A stretch of DNA of 64,000 bases from Siphonodentalium dalli (GCA_032622095.1 CP136069.1:64154819-64218818), one strand, 5' to 3'; shown: positions 1 to 12,390, counted from the stretch's first letter. A program made the numbers and translations. Notes: generated from the letters alone by a model not told the origin.

Positions 1-125
1 GAGTTCCCCAGAAAGGGGAATTTAGTGATGTAGCCCACTGTGTGTGGGAAAGTGTGACTAAATTTACTCTCTGGGGACCTCATTCTGCAAATGACCAGCA
101 TAATATTTTGAGGCCTGAATACATT
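1..125. repeat. hAT-like MITE hairpin, cut by window edge
   Basis: One hairpin with GGGGAATTTAGTGATGTAGC and its inverse, followed by CAAATGACCAGCATAATATT and GAGGCCTGAATA, the right end of the 'AGGCCT' subfamily. Confidence 0.6.
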
Positions 126-136
126 CGATAGGAGTA

Positions 137-286
137 TTAACCCTTTCAGTGCCAAGACCGATTTTTGTATCAACCCATATTTCCTTGATCATTTTTCCAG
201 TTTAGTGATTATAATAATGTGATACATTGGTGGAAAGAACTCTTATGGGTTGATACAAAAATCGGACTTGGCACTGAAAGGATTAA
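137..286. mobile_element. TTAA-flanked MITE, short form
   Basis: TTAACCCTTTCAGTGCCAAG at the left is inverted at the right, with TTAA at both edges. The inner 20 bp of each end (ATTTTTGTATCAACCCATA) are also inverted. It lacks the hairpin core of the longer relatives. piggyBac-type by TTAA target and CCCTTT tip. Confidence 0.7.
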
Positions 287-295
287 AGTGTCAAA

Positions 296-1135
296 AAATA
301 TTTTCATTTGGCAAAAAATATTTTCATTTGGCAAACATTTTGAAAAGCGAGTTTTTAATTAATGGGATGTGAACTATCTAGTCATAAAACATCATCGAAC
401 GTGGGTTATTCGTTATGTGTGCCGAATTAAAGACAAAACAAGAAATCTATCAATTTACATGTATATGTAATCTTCTTTAGTTTTCCCAAACGGTAATCCC
501 ATCTTTCTGTCATAATCAAACTTTCATCAAATAGCTAAATTGACCGTGGTTAAACTGTGAGTCGGAAAAAGCAATGTTCTGTAAATTTTGCATTGAGGCT
601 GTTGTAAGTACTTTGTAACATGATGCTCAATGTAGATACCGTAAAAGGTGATTATTAATTTGTTTTGACAGTTAATCCTCCCTTTGTCCATTTGGATTAT
701 GGACACATGTAGTCATTGTAACAATGCATATTAATGGCAACATTATATTGCACATATTTATCATGTCAGCGTTATATTACCAGCGAATATAAGTCAAAAG
801 GTTAATCAGCCGAATGTGAATGACGGATTAATTTATGGCTCGTTGATTTCAGCAGTAATACAAGGCAAAATAATATGTATGATTGATGACTGTGTAGCAA
901 CATTAAACGTTTCCAGGCAGGTGTCGCTTAGATATTTATTGCTACTTTGATATTTATTAATAATACTAACTTGCTTTTCTAGTAGCTCATTTTACCTGTA
1001 TCTGTGGTTAGTTTTTACAGTACATAACAAAGATCAAAATACAATAATTTCCCCAATTAATACTCACAATTAAATTTGGCAAATATTTGTTTAATTTGGC
1101 AAAACATAATTTTATTTGGCAAAAAAATTGGCAAG
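296..1135. repeat. ATTTGGCAAA short repeats at both ends of an AT-rich stretch
   Basis: TTTCATTTGGCAAAAAATAT occurs twice at 300-345 and TTTGGCAAA three to four times at 1074-1130. The region between holds no gene I recognise. Confidence 0.4.
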
Positions 1136-1317
1136 AGAAAATTTTCGTCCAGCGCCAACCCTTGGGTTGGAAATAATGGTTTTAGGAGAAATGGAGATAT
1201 ATAACTAAATTTGAGTTAGGGATGTAAAAAAAAAAATAAAGGGAGAAGATAGTGTTAGGGATAGCAGGAGGCAAAGAGAAAAAGAGAGTGAGAGAGAGGA
1301 GAAACTAGAAGACAAGA

Positions 1318-1337
1318 GGGGGGGGGGGGGGGGGGGG
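1318..1337 (+). repeat. Poly-G tract, 20 bases
   Basis: Uninterrupted G run after a GA-rich stretch (1248-1317). Purine-rich for about 90 bases on this strand. Confidence 0.9.
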
Positions 1338-1753
1338 CAGATGAAGTTGTGAGTTCACGACAGTGGTGGGGAGTCTTCAATAAATTGGGTTGTTGCATGA
1401 TAAAAATGATGCTTGTCTATAGTAAACTTCATGCGTCAGGTGCCATGGGAGGGGGTCAATCACAATGGATGTTAACAGGTTACATCTGTTAGAAAGTACT
1501 TAAACAAACACACACAGCTATGAGTGTTCATAATCAAAATATGTCATTGACTACATGTACATGTATATATCTTCTGTGAGAACAAGAACATATTCAGCAG
1601 CACTAACCAGGAACAGGACAATTCCTATTTCAAGGGTGTTCACTGTGAATATCGCAGCGTCCTTTGTGTAGAATCATTTCATGTATGTATAGGATAATAG
1701 CAAGTAAATGACATACAAAATAATCATTATACTTAAGGCATTTAGTACTACAT

Positions 1754-1968
1754 ACAGTAGTGCTCTAATTAATCAACTCCTTAACCACAGCAGAATTATG
1801 AGTAACTTTTCAGGATTTAGTCGGAAATATGGCTTGTTGCCATTCATCGGAAAGCTCTCGGGGAGAGCTTTCCGATGAATGGCAACAAGCCATATTTCTG
1901 ACTAAATCATGTAAAGTTACCCATAATTCTGCTGTGGTTAAGGAGTCGATTACTTAGAGCATTACTGT
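1754..1968. mobile_element. Tc1/mariner-like palindromic MITE
   Basis: TA-flanked CAGTAGTGCTCTAATTAATC at the left and its inverse ending ATTACTG-TA. The whole 215 bp folds as one hairpin through CGGAAAGCTCTC / GAGAGCTTTCCG. CAGT tips next to TA are typical of Tc1/mariner. Confidence 0.75.
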
Positions 1969-2048
1969 ATATAGTGAGGAATATCATGCTGCTGCATGGA
2001 ATCCAAAGCAATTCGTAACCCATACAAGTGATAGAATCATGGGAATCT

Positions 2049-2360
2049 TTATGTTCTCATGATATATGTCTGTACAGCATTAAATATTTGTTTGTTTTCG
2101 TGAAGGCTAAGCTCCCTTGATCCCCACAATAGAGTATTCTCAGATAGGACAACACTGGGTAGGAAGTCATATAGTTCTCTTCTGGGCTCTTGATAAAATG
2201 TACATTCAAAGAGATAGTGGCAAGTTGTCTCAAGTTCCCCACAAAGACAGAAGGGGGAATTTTTTTTTACATGATTATCTGTCACAACTCAGGTGACTGC
2301 AGTTCAATCTTACCCAGGTATGAAGGATGTGAGATTTATGGCATTTACTATGATAAAAAT
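2049..2360 (-). pseudogene. LINE ORF2 C-terminal scrap with CCHC-like motif
   Basis: On the minus strand HILHTWVRLNCSHLS in one frame, then a frameshift, then FCLCGELETTCHYLFECTFY and LLWGSRELSLHENKQIF. The C-x-C-G-x(7)-H-x(3)-x-C arrangement is the terminal zinc-knuckle region of Jockey/CR1-like reverse transcriptase proteins. It is truncated at both sides and has a frameshift at the poly-A run near 2270. Confidence 0.7.
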
Positions 2361-2879
2361 ATGCAGGTGGACATATATTGTCACTGCTGAGTTCCTGTTT
2401 GAAGTCTTCGATTGTACTGCTGCTCTTCAAAGTTTCTATATGTAGCATATGTAGGTGAACACATCCATAATAGTTGTTGGAATAAATGGTAAACCTGACT
2501 AAAATATAGCAAAATGCACATACGACTGATATTTTGACAGTGTGAGTTATGTTGTTGGTTGGAAGCATCAAATTGGTTGCATTTTAATGAATAATTGAGT
2601 GGTATTTATTATTGAATAGAATAAAGGGATAATATCCAGATATGACTCACAAGGGTATACTTGGTTATATAACAATGTTGAGCTAGGGGAGGTGGGAAGG
2701 TTTATGATAACGCGCAATAATGGAAAACAATATCTAGGGTGGATAGTTTGAAGTCATACCAGTTCAAACAAGATTGTTTCTTTGGTTGTGGCATTACTCT
2801 GTCGGCTGTTGCTCTTCTGACAAAACAAAATGGTCTCGGAAAATTGTTTGGTAGACATATTGTATGGATAAATGCATAC

Positions 2880-3500
2880 AGGAGTTAGTGCTCATGTGAC
2901 CTTTTCAGAGCGGGTCATAACAAGAAACGCCATGTTATGTGCTAATCAATTACTAACACCTATTAGCGATATTGAAACAAAATACAAATAGCTACTGCAC
3001 ACAACTGTCATTAGCCATTTGTTCCATTGTAAGCATGGATATATCTGAAATGCAGACATGCCGGTGCAAATTCAAGATGGCCACCATGACAACAAAACCC
3101 TTATGGGTGGTCAAATTATTGCCAATAGAGATCTTGAATTATTCGTACCTTTAAACAGAACAACAGAAAATGTAGCAGATGCAACAAATAAAATGCAACA
3201 TCACTGCCTAAATCCACATGAATTGGATCATATATATAATAGTAGTCTGCACCCGTGGCGATGAACATGGTCATGTGACCCCATTCAGATGTGGTTATAA
3301 TATAAATTATAGAGGTAGGATGTGTGTCACTGCCTACAATATATTAACTGATGAACACAATAATATTCAATGCAACAGACTAGTGGTTGCATTATTTTAT
3401 AGCGGATATTTGCCTGTATACACCTGAATATACCCGATATCAGGCATAAAAGTAGAAATCCAAGATGGCCACCAAGGTCATGCAAAGCAGATACATGTGA
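2880..3500 (+). repeat. Diverged tandem pair related to the AAGATGGC array
   Basis: Two units about 395 bp apart share CATGTGACC-TTCAG near their start (2893, 3272) and TTCAAGATGGCCACC / TCCAAGATGGCCACC near their end (3070, 3461). Otherwise strongly diverged. Confidence 0.4.
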
Positions 3501-4147
3501 CCCAACCATATTTCCACTCACATGTGAAGTTTGAACAATATATACCCAATAATACTTTAGATACACCACATTAACCATATATACACCCACAATCTATGTA
3601 TACATGTACAAAAAGCGTGGCACTGGGGCATCCATCTGCGGTGTTGAGTCGCGTCAAAAGAGTTAAAAAAGATTTTAGATTTCTGTTGCAAGCTATTTTA
3701 TCAGGTAAGTTCAACTGCGGCATATATAAGTCCCATAATTTTAACTGAAAAAAAATAAAGCTGTCATTTACCGAGGCATCAATGGAAGTGGATAGTTGAC
3801 ATAATTTTATATCATTCATTACTAAATTCACCCTCTGGCCATGTTTTGTAACAGTCTACTAAATTGTTTAGTTTTGCCACACAAAGTTGATTATTTGCTT
3901 CTCCGACATTTTTTTTTCAAAATGGGCAGGTATGCAGGTTTTTATTTTATTTTTTAACCACAAAATTACACAGCAGCCAGGTTTTTATTCCAACTTTTTA
4001 TGACAAAAATTTCCCAGCAGGCGTGTATGTTTACTCCTGAATTCAATAAAAAATAAAACATTGTCTGGTGTGAAAAATTACTTTTCATTATCACAATTAA
4101 TGCAATTTTAATATAACAGCTTATTGTACAACCCAAGCACATATTGT

Positions 4148-4377
4148 TTAACCCTTTGAGTGCCAAGTCGATTTTTGTATCAACCCATATACCCTGTGCC
4201 AATGCATTCTCTTATATATGCGAATAGGTCGCCTCGCATATATAAGAGAATGCATTGGCCTAACAATTTTTTGTTTTTTTTTACAATTTTAATATATTTT
4301 ATTTAATATATTCTTTAACAGACTTATTGTGTAGGTTTAGGGCCAATTAGATCGGCCCCTGGCACTCAAAGGGTTAA
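4148..4377. mobile_element. TTAA MITE, CCCTTTGAGTGCC subfamily
   Basis: Ends CCCTTTGAGTGCC inverted at both sides inside TTAA. It carries the shared hairpin core (CCAATGCATTCTCTTATATA, 4198-4259) with a shortened loop, then an AT-rich stretch and the block TTAGGGCCAATTAGATCGGC. Near-identical in design to 11155-11411 in reverse orientation. Confidence 0.8.
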
Positions 4378-4795
4378 ACAAACCAAAAAGAACACTTTGA
4401 TATTGATCGAAATGTCAAGGAAAATATTAAATACAAGTTGAAATGATTCCAGCTAAATTTATGGTCAGTAGTGGACAGAGATTGTGGACATAATGTTGTG
4501 AAGCTGAGTTGCAGGATGAATTTTATTTTTATTTTGGTTGGCCATAAAAAGCACCCAGCGGGGGCCAAAATTTTATAACGGCTTTAGTTTTTCTAAATTT
4601 TGATTAAAATTACAAATACGCTTACTATGGGCCTATTTCAGACCAGATGTATGCTCTTTATAGATATGTTTTCACTGTGGCCTGCGCCATCCAAAGGAAT
4701 AACGGGTATAAGTCCACTATGGGCTTATTACAGAATCAAATAAGTCCAATACGAACTTAAGTTACATGAGGATATATTGAAGTAGCATAATGAAT

Positions 4796-5662
4796 ATCTA
4801 CATATATAAAAGAACAGGATCTGTCTGTCATGTGTGCGGTAAAATGGAGCCTGTTTAGGCTAGTAGTATAGTATAATGATAGTATGAATGCTATATTATC
4901 TACAAAAACACTTTATGTGAGTCGAGCATTTGTTTACATACAGCACGTAAATAGTGAGTGATAAGCAAAAACTCAACACCATGGTGATCTGTTTAGGAGA
5001 GTGATTCACGGTAACCCATTCAACATCAAAATCTTGAGAGGTGAGGATTTACGAGCGCTATACCAGCAGTATGTTGTAAACAACTTGGTGGCATTTCTAA
5101 CCAACATTCACTAAGTGGGGTCTCCTCGGTGTTGAGCGGTGTATTGCATGCTCTTTATGTATTTTTTGTTTAAATAACATGGCGTTTGTTAACATAACAC
5201 AGATTAATAGCATGCAATTTACGCGATATTTATGATTGGTATAAGAATAAGATTTGTCTATAATATATAATATTCTTTCTGTTTATGATGGGTTTAATGG
5301 ATGAGACTATTTTAACAGTTATAAATACCCACCGCCAATACTTACCATATCTTTAAATTGTTAAGTTTGGCTAATATTACTTTCTCGAAATTATCACTAC
5401 TTGAGAAGCCAAAAAAAATTAATAGTTACCACATATTATCTTGAAATAAGTTTAACCCTTTCTATACTAAATACTCATTGACGAATAGTTCCCTTAGGAA
5501 ATGTTCAGAAAATAAGTTCAATAGAACATTTGTTGAACTTATTATCTGAGCATCTCTCACCATCCGCCAGGGTACCTGAGTCACCACACCAAATTTGGTT
5601 GAAATCGTTACAGGACAGACATAGAGACAGACAGATCTTACTCTTTTATAGATATATATATA
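4796..5662. repeat. Element with inverted ATATATAAAAGA / GATCTGTCTGTC ends
   Basis: Left end ATATATAAAAGAACAGGATC then TGTCTGTC; right end GACAGACAGATCTTACTCTT then TTATAGATATATA. The 860-bp interior has no gene I recognise. A related right end lies at 25290-25345. Confidence 0.5.
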
Positions 5663-5779
5663 GTTTGGAGAAACCATTTAGTGCAGAACAGGTTAAACAG
5701 AAAACTACTTGACTTCTAAGTTACCTACAACATTCTATAGGCTTGAATTAAGGTCCTTCCTGGTCCTTCAAGAAGTTTA

Positions 5780-5976
5780 TGACCCTTCAACCACAGCAGA
5801 ATTATGGGAAATTTTTCAGGATTTAATTGGAAATATGGCTTGTTGCCATTCATCAGAAAGCTGTCACCGACAGCTTTCTGATGAATGGCAGCAAGCCATA
5901 TTTCCGACTAAATCCTGAAAAATTTCCCATAATTCTGCTGTGGTTTAGGGGTAGATTATTTAGGACATTACTGTAT
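5780..5976. mobile_element. Tc1/mariner-like palindromic MITE, left end lost
   Basis: Hairpin from ACCACAGCAGAATTATGGGA to TTCCCATAATTCTGCTGTGG; only the right tip (GGACATTACTGTA) remains. Confidence 0.7.
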
Positions 5977-6271
5977 AAGATCCTTCAAGAAGTTTATACC
6001 TTAGGCAGTTTACTACGGAATGCTCTACTTTGATTTTCGCTATAGTTGCTTTTTTCACTGAGGGTTTCTGTTGGTTCATCTTCCATTGCTTCTTCTTCTT
6101 CACCATTCTCCTTTGAACAATAGACATGATAATTTGATAAATGTGATTTCTATAACAATAGACATGACAAAAGTGATATCTATATTCTATGAATCAGTCT
6201 TTCGATTTTGAAAATCGCAGGCATGCTAAATATGACTCGCTTACCTTTGAATTAAGTCACGCTATTGTAGA

Positions 6272-7865
6272 CAGGGTTGGGGTAATCGTAATCAAAGTAA
6301 TCGATTACATAATCTGGAGTAATTGCCTATATTTGGTAATCATGATTTTGTTTTTGTTACAAGTAATCGTAATCGACTACTTTCAAAAGTACTTATATAT
6401 AATCACGATTATATTTTGATTACTTTATGATTACTTTTATTAAAATATCCATAGGGATGGATATGGGATACTCATAGTCTCATTGTCCAGTGTGCACAAA
6501 TACAAACCAACAACATATCTGAACGTTAATACAATTTATCCATGTGTTGCGTTAGTGGTGCATTGTGATGTGATGATACTGAAATTATCAATTGTTATTT
6601 TACTGGAATAACAAGTCTATATTGAACTCATTGTTTTTCAAACCGTGTTTTAATCGAGTGTGGTAACGTTCTTGTATGTTTCATTGTGAATGGTTATGTA
6701 AACAAAAATCTCGTCACAGAGTACCAGAAGTTACTATTTTATTATAATCCGGGATAATACATGTACATGTACATACACATGTATGCAACAAGCATGCACA
6801 AAAAAATTAACCACAATATTTTCCAGATAACCTGTGTGTGTGGAGTCAAAGTTGAACCTATTGCAGTGGGCTACACGTATATGACACAAATAACAACACA
6901 CAATTGTTTAATACAGTACGTGTACCATTTGTTGTGGTCCTGCACTTATATAGGAACTCTCCAGTCCTTACAATTTTTAGAATTGTTTAAGTGTGTATCC
7001 TGGTATACCAGCATGGAATGCATTAAACTTGTGACACAACACATTCATTCAAATGACAATGCAAGGTTCTAATATGAATACAGAAGCTAGCCAACTTCGA
7101 TTAGGATTAAGACTTATTGGGACCGCGGTTGAAAATGGCTGTAGAGTCACACTGGTACAAAAGAGCTAATTAATAGAAAAAAGCAGGTGTTATGTACACC
7201 CTAAGACCTACTTAGCTGGTATTTCATTTACTGCATTCAGGGAGATTAAGCTGTATTTAGTCCTCATCATGATTTCAAAAGCTGATTATCAAATAAGTTT
7301 ATTTTTACCTTAGTGTTATTTTCATTGTGTTCAGTATTGAATATAACAGAACATGCAAAGATTTTATAATTGTTTCTAAGGATGTTTTCAAAAAATATTA
7401 TGCATTAGTTGCAACTTGCAATGCATGTAAGAAGTTAGAACATTCATGAAAAATATATTTAATGAAATAAATACACATAAAACATGGTCTTATTCCCAAT
7501 ATGTTGGTGCACAACTGCATGATGAAACATCACCAATTAATGTAAAAAGCTTATGTGTTTATTACTTGCTTGTTTTATTTGTTCAGTCATTCCTTGTTTA
7601 CATGATACACAGTGATGTTTTTATCCAACAATACTGGATATTTTAATTTAATTTTGATTTGATTTTATTATCTATTCCTATGGGATCAGAATGGTTGGAA
7701 ACTAACAATTTTAATCGAAATGTATGGTAATCAGTTACATTTTAATTGTAATTGTAATCATAATTGATTACATTTGAAAAAATGTAATCAGTAATCTTAA
7801 TCATGTCAATCAAAAGAAACTGTAATCGTAATAAATTACATTCGCATGTAATAGCCCCAACCCTG
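6272..7865. mobile_element. hAT-type DNA transposon, non-autonomous, 1.6 kb
   Basis: The left end CAGGGTTGGGGTAATCGTAA and the right end (...CCCCAACCCTG) are inverted copies, and the flanks are ATTGTAGA and ATTGTAGG, an 8-bp target duplication with one later change. CAGGG ends and an 8-bp duplication are the hAT signature. Subterminal regions on both sides are packed with TAATCGTAATC / GATTAC motifs (about 6280-6430 and 7730-7850), probably transposase-binding repeats. The two longer internal ORFs (6761-7072, 7446-7646) show no hAT transposase or BED-finger residues, so I leave them unannotated. Confidence 0.82.
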
Positions 7866-7944
7866 ATTGTAGGTCAAAGATAAGCTTAAAAGTTTCGAAA
7901 AGAAAAGCAAGCCTTGAGATACATGTACATGTAGTGCATAGATC

Positions 7945-8370
7945 TGTCATTTGTAGAATGAGGTCCCCAGAGGGTGAATTTAGTTATTCTACCCCACACA
8001 GCGAGCTAGCATCACTAAATTCACCCTCTGGGGACCTCATTCTGCTTATGCCCCATCTTCTGGGAAGTATTTTTTTATTCTCAAATTAACAATGTTTTAG
8101 TAACTTTTTCCCTTCTGTTCAGTTTCTATATCTCCTAATTTGCAGAAGATAAAATGCATAACCAAGGTGAATAATGAGTGAACATCTCCAACTTCAACGG
8201 GGGAACTTCAATCTGATTCTAGGTCTCCCATGTAGCAGTTGATCCTAAGCAGAATTAGGTCTCCAGAGGGCGAATTTGGTGATGCTAGCCCACTGTGTGG
8301 GATAGCGTCACTAAATTCACCCTCTGGGGACCTTATTCTGCAAATGACGGACACACTATTTCAAGGCTTG
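7945..8370. mobile_element. hAT-like MITE, long form with two hairpins and central spacer
   Basis: Hairpin 1 (7957-8045) and hairpin 2 (8255-8343) separated by about 210 bp that contain CAAATTAACAATGTTTTAGT and GCAGAAGATAAAATGCATAA, a spacer present in every long-form member. Right end CACACTATTTCAAGGCTTG. Confidence 0.75.
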
Positions 8371-8859
8371 ATTGCTCATCTTCGAAACTAACAGAAAGGG
8401 CATTGTCACATTCGGCAAACCTCGTCAGATTCCGTACCGTTTCAGACTCGGCTTTAATACAATGCCATGATTGGTACAAACTATATCAGGTTATTTTTAG
8501 CTGGGTGACTGGCTCAATTTTTTAAGGATAGGCACACATTTTTTAATTTAGTTGTATTCCGAAAACATTTACATTTAACATTAAGAACTATTTAAGTTTT
8601 GTTTTACAACAATGATATAGAATAGTCTATAAATATACATGTATATGAAATTACTGCATGGCCTAAATTGACTGCTTAGACATGACAAATAGCACTATTA
8701 TTGCGAGGTGACAACATTCGTTGGTACGTCTACGATATGCCGGCATTGTTGATAACAGACACCATGAATCTGTGCCGTCAACGGCTTTTTATTGGGCAGT
8801 AAATAGCAACTAAAATATTGCTTTCAAATGGTAATCAGATCAGGTCTTCCTGGCTTCAG

Positions 8860-9700
8860 GCCTGAAAATATAGTGCCGACCATTTGCAGAATGAGGTCCT
8901 ACACTGCACAGTGGGTTAGCATCACCAAATTCATCCTGAGGAGCTCATACTGCATGGCCTGATCTGCTATATGGGAGATCTAGACTCAGATTTAAAATTA
9001 TGTCATGATGTGAAACACTCCACTGAGATGTTCTGAATACAATAACGAATAATCATACCAAAATAACTTACTAGTATTTTCATGAATTTGATATCCAAAT
9101 AGTCAGAAACAGCATTATTATATAACAAATTACACAAAATGACTACTATTGGCGCAATCATTATCGTAATGTATATATCCAATAATGCGCACCCAAAAAA
9201 GTAATAAATATTAAAATTTGTGCATTGTTTAACCGTTGTGTTCTCTAAAATGATAGTCGATATCGTTGGAATTTTCAACAATCTTAGTTCATTGCTACAT
9301 TCATCCAATGGGGACATTGTTTGGATATAAACTAATTGGTTTTATTCAATGAAATAAGACCACAATATGCCTTTAAGTTCCCAAATGGTGATGATGGTGA
9401 TGCGCATGTATTGAGCACCATGATTATGCATTGTGTCGTCTGACAATTTGGGGATGTAGAGAAACTAAACTAAAAAAAGAAAAGAAACTTTCTAAAGAAT
9501 CTACGGTACAAAAATTGTTAATTCGATTATAAAGGCATTTTCCAGAGAAGATAAGGCCTAAGCAGAATGAGTTCCCAAAAAGGTGAATCTAGTGATGCTA
9601 GCCCGCTGTGCAGGGTAGTACCACTAAATTCACCCTCTGGGGACCTCATTCTGCAAATGTCCGGCACCAGATTTTCAGTCCTGAGTCAGGGAAGAATCCA
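8860..9700. mobile_element. hAT-like MITE, AGGCCTGAAAATA subfamily, interrupted
   Basis: Left end AGGCCTGAAAATATAGTGCC (8859), half hairpin, spacer to about 8995, then foreign AT-rich sequence 9000-9375, then the rest of the spacer, hairpin 2 (9568-9656) and the right end CCGGCACCAGATTTTCAGTC. Confidence 0.6.
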
Positions 9701-10177
9701 GAGATTGTTTGGGGACACCTGTTCTCTATTTGAGGATGTCCCAAGGTATATACATGTACATTGGTATGTTAAAATACATGTATTCCGTACTGGACACTAG
9801 ATTGTGCAAATAAAGGCTCTATATAATAGACTATATCATCTGCAGACTGATGATTTGCATTACATGTTGTTCAATTATAGAAAAATTCCTTGAAAATATG
9901 GAAAATCCAACTTTAATAAATACTATCCAATTGGAATTTGGGCCTCCAGAGTTTGGGCGCCCAAACCTGTAACAGGTATCAAAACAGCCCTGGATTCTTT
10001 TCTGCGGTCCGTGAGTGCATTGTTGTTAACACATAAAAGATGGAAGATTGTGGGAGACATGATGCACAGGAGCAACAAATCCTGTCAATATCGAAAGACT
10101 GGAACAATAGATCTATATAATAATATGTGATATCTATATCTGATGAACAAAGAGCAAAAAGTGTGGTGCAGTAAGCT

Positions 10178-10396
10178 ACAGTAATGTCCTAAATAATCGA
10201 CTCCTTAACCACAGCAGAATTATGGGTAATTTTTCAGGATTTAGTCGGAAATATGGCTTGTTGCCATTTATCGGAAATCTCTCAGTGAGAGCTTTCCGAT
10301 CGATGAATGGCAACAAGCCATATTTACGACTAAATCCTGAAAAATTACCCATAATTCTGCTGTTGTTAAGGAGTCGATTATTTAGGGCATTACTGT
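10178..10396. mobile_element. Tc1/mariner-like palindromic MITE
   Basis: TA-CAGTAATGTCCTAAATAATC to GGGCATTACTG-TA, full hairpin; the loop has an extra CGAT. Confidence 0.8.
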
Positions 10397-10504
10397 ATGA
10401 CATAGCCAAGAAAGTTAAATACACAGCACTAATACCTCTCTACGATGAAGAGCATCTATTAAGCACAAATAAAGCTGATATAATTTATATAACAATGATA
10501 TTAG

Positions 10505-10675
10505 TTTAACCTTTCCATGAGGCTCATAACGCTGGTATAGTATTAAAGATCATGTATCAGTGCATTCTGGTATAGTATTAAAGATCATGTACCAGTGCAT
10601 TCTCTTATATATCTGAGTCTCCCATAGGAAATCTCGCATATTTATGAGAATGCACTGGCTTACAAGGTCAAGGTA
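10505..10675. repeat. Truncated TTAA MITE core, CATGACTGG subfamily
   Basis: TTAACCTTTCCATGAGGCTC, then a 36-bp direct duplication (GGTATAGTATTAAAGATCAT twice, 10533 and 10569), then one core hairpin with a decayed CTCCC loop, breaking off in the GTCAAGGTAAATATTGT linker. Confidence 0.6.
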
Positions 10676-10724
10676 AATATTGTCAGGCCAAATGTTGAGA
10701 TGTTCAATAAAATATGGAATTAAA

Positions 10725-11090
10725 ATAGTGGGCTAGCATCATCAAATTCACCCTCTGTGAGCCTCATTCCACTGAGGGCTCAACAGCTATGGGAGACCAA
10801 GGATCAGATTGAAGTTTCAAAATTGAAGTCGGTCATGTTCACCCATTAGTCACCTTGATTATGCATTTTATCTAATTGCAAATTTGGACACATGGAAACT
10901 AAAAAGTAACAAAAACTTAAAAATAACTAAAAACAAATGTTCCCGGGAGATGAGGCCTAAGCAATAACGTCCCCAGAGGGTGAATTTACTGAAGCTAGCC
11001 TACTGTGCGGGATAGCGTCACTAAATTCACCCTCTGGGGACCACATTTTGCAAATGACAGATACACTACCAGTATTTCAAGCTTTGGTGG
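10725..11090. mobile_element. hAT-like MITE, long form, left hairpin truncated
   Basis: Half of hairpin 1 (10730-10775), spacer, then an intact hairpin 2 (10968-11047) and a degraded right end (ACACTACCAGTATTTCAAGC, with a short insertion). Confidence 0.65.
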
Positions 11091-11154
11091 TTGGATTCCC
11101 TACAGTTCGTTTCAGACTATCTATCACATACTGGTAGCAGCTCAACAGCCAGGA

Positions 11155-11411
11155 TTAACCATTTGAGTGCCGGAGCCGATCTCATCGGCCCTAAACCTAC
11201 AAAATAAGTCTGTTAAAGAATATAAGAATAAATTATTAAAATTGTAAAAAATTGTAAAAAAATTGTAAAAAAAATTGTAAAGAAAAAAAAAAATTGTTAG
11301 GCCAATGCATTCTCTTATATATGCGAGGCGACCTATGGTCGACTCGCATATATAAGAGAATGCATTGTATATGGGTTGATACAAAAATCGACCTGGCACT
11401 CAAAGGGTTAA
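11155..11411. mobile_element. TTAA MITE, GAGTGCC subfamily, reverse of 4148-4377
   Basis: TTAA at 11155-11158 and 11408-11411. GAGTGCCGGAGCCGATCTCA at the left and GGCACTCAAAGGG at the right. Core hairpin 11302-11368 with the CGACC-TAT-GGTCG loop stem. Internal run of ATTGTAAAAA units. Confidence 0.8.
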
Positions 11412-11612
11412 CTCAGCTACTTTACAATGTGCCATTTCTTGATTGGTCAGGGTTAGTTCTGAACAACACTTGCAGAAATAATTTGCACTGTGAGTAGTTA
11501 AGATACACTAATCATAAATACCTGTTTTCTCAGGCAATCATACGAAATATTTGTTGAGGAAGGGATGCTTTTTATAGTTATTTTTTCCAAGAATTCCATA
11601 AATAAAACTGTA

Positions 11613-11635
11613 CCCCCCCCCCCCCCCCCCCCCCC
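11613..11635 (+). repeat. Poly-C tract, 23 bases
   Basis: Uninterrupted C run. The proline-run ORF across it is a by-product. Confidence 0.9.
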
Positions 11636-11729
11636 TCATTTATTATTTTTGTCAAACATCACATTCCTATGGTGCTTATTTGGACACCTACATTTATTAA
11701 TTTCTGGTAGTCACAAATTCATGAGGCCA

Positions 11730-12390
11730 TGCAGAATGAGGGCCTCAGTGTATGAATTTGGTGATGCTAGGCAGGGCTTAAAATTCGTACGAGAATCAGA
11801 ATTGATTCTCGCAAATGATTCTCAAAAAGTGAAACATCAGAATCAAGTTTGACTCTTGAATACATGTACATACACATGTTCATCTATCTCTGCTTTGTTA
11901 TATAAAGACATCATATCATAGCTATTAGCCCAGGGTGTTTATTTTCAATTGGCCAACAGTAAATCTTTCAAAATTGAAAACTATACATGTACAATAAATA
12001 TTGAAACTCTGCATTCTTGTCACATTCACATCAACTCATTTGACTGAAGATACAGGGATAGGGTAAACTGTTTTATGATTTGAAAGTAAGATATTACTGT
12101 TGAGAAATTGACTCAGTGCATTGAATTTTCAAAACTGTCCCAGGGGATGCACTTCAAACATTCTCTAACTTGGAATGAGTGATATACCATATTCCCTCCC
12201 AACCAACTTCTGACATAATCAGGATTTGATTTTGATTCTCGTACCCTCAAACTTGGGAATCAGCTTTGATTCTCGCAAAAATGGATGGATTTTAAGGCCT
12301 GCTAGGCCATTGTTCAGGGTAGCGTCACCAAATTCACCCTCTGGGGACCTCATTCTGCAAATGCACAGCACAATATTTTGAGGCCTGCAG
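11730..12390. repeat. hAT-like MITE hairpin split by another transposon
   Basis: Left half 11730-11771 and right half 12302-12390 together make one standard hairpin; the 530 bp between are a separate element (11772-12301). Confidence 0.65.
11772..12301. mobile_element. CAGGGCTTAAAA element, 530 bp, nested
   Basis: Starts CAGGGCTTAAAATTCGTACG and ends GGATGGATTTTAAGGCCTG (inverted), flanked by CTAGG at 11767-11771 and 12302-12306. Because the host hairpin is known from other copies, the 5-bp duplication can be read directly. Contains opposed GAATCAGAATTGATTCTCGC-like blocks near each end. No ORF of note. Confidence 0.6.

Noticed and set aside
4198-4259. Hairpin cores considered as microRNA precursors
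   Set aside because: They are near-perfect inverted repeats inside MITEs present in many copies; without small-RNA data a miRNA call is unsupported.
6280-6430. GATTAC/GTAATC clusters considered as telomere-like or homeodomain arrays
   Set aside because: They are symmetric at both ends of a hAT element and fit transposase-binding repeats better.
11565-11852. 95-codon ORF with a proline run
   Set aside because: Produced by the poly-C tract and the start of a MITE.
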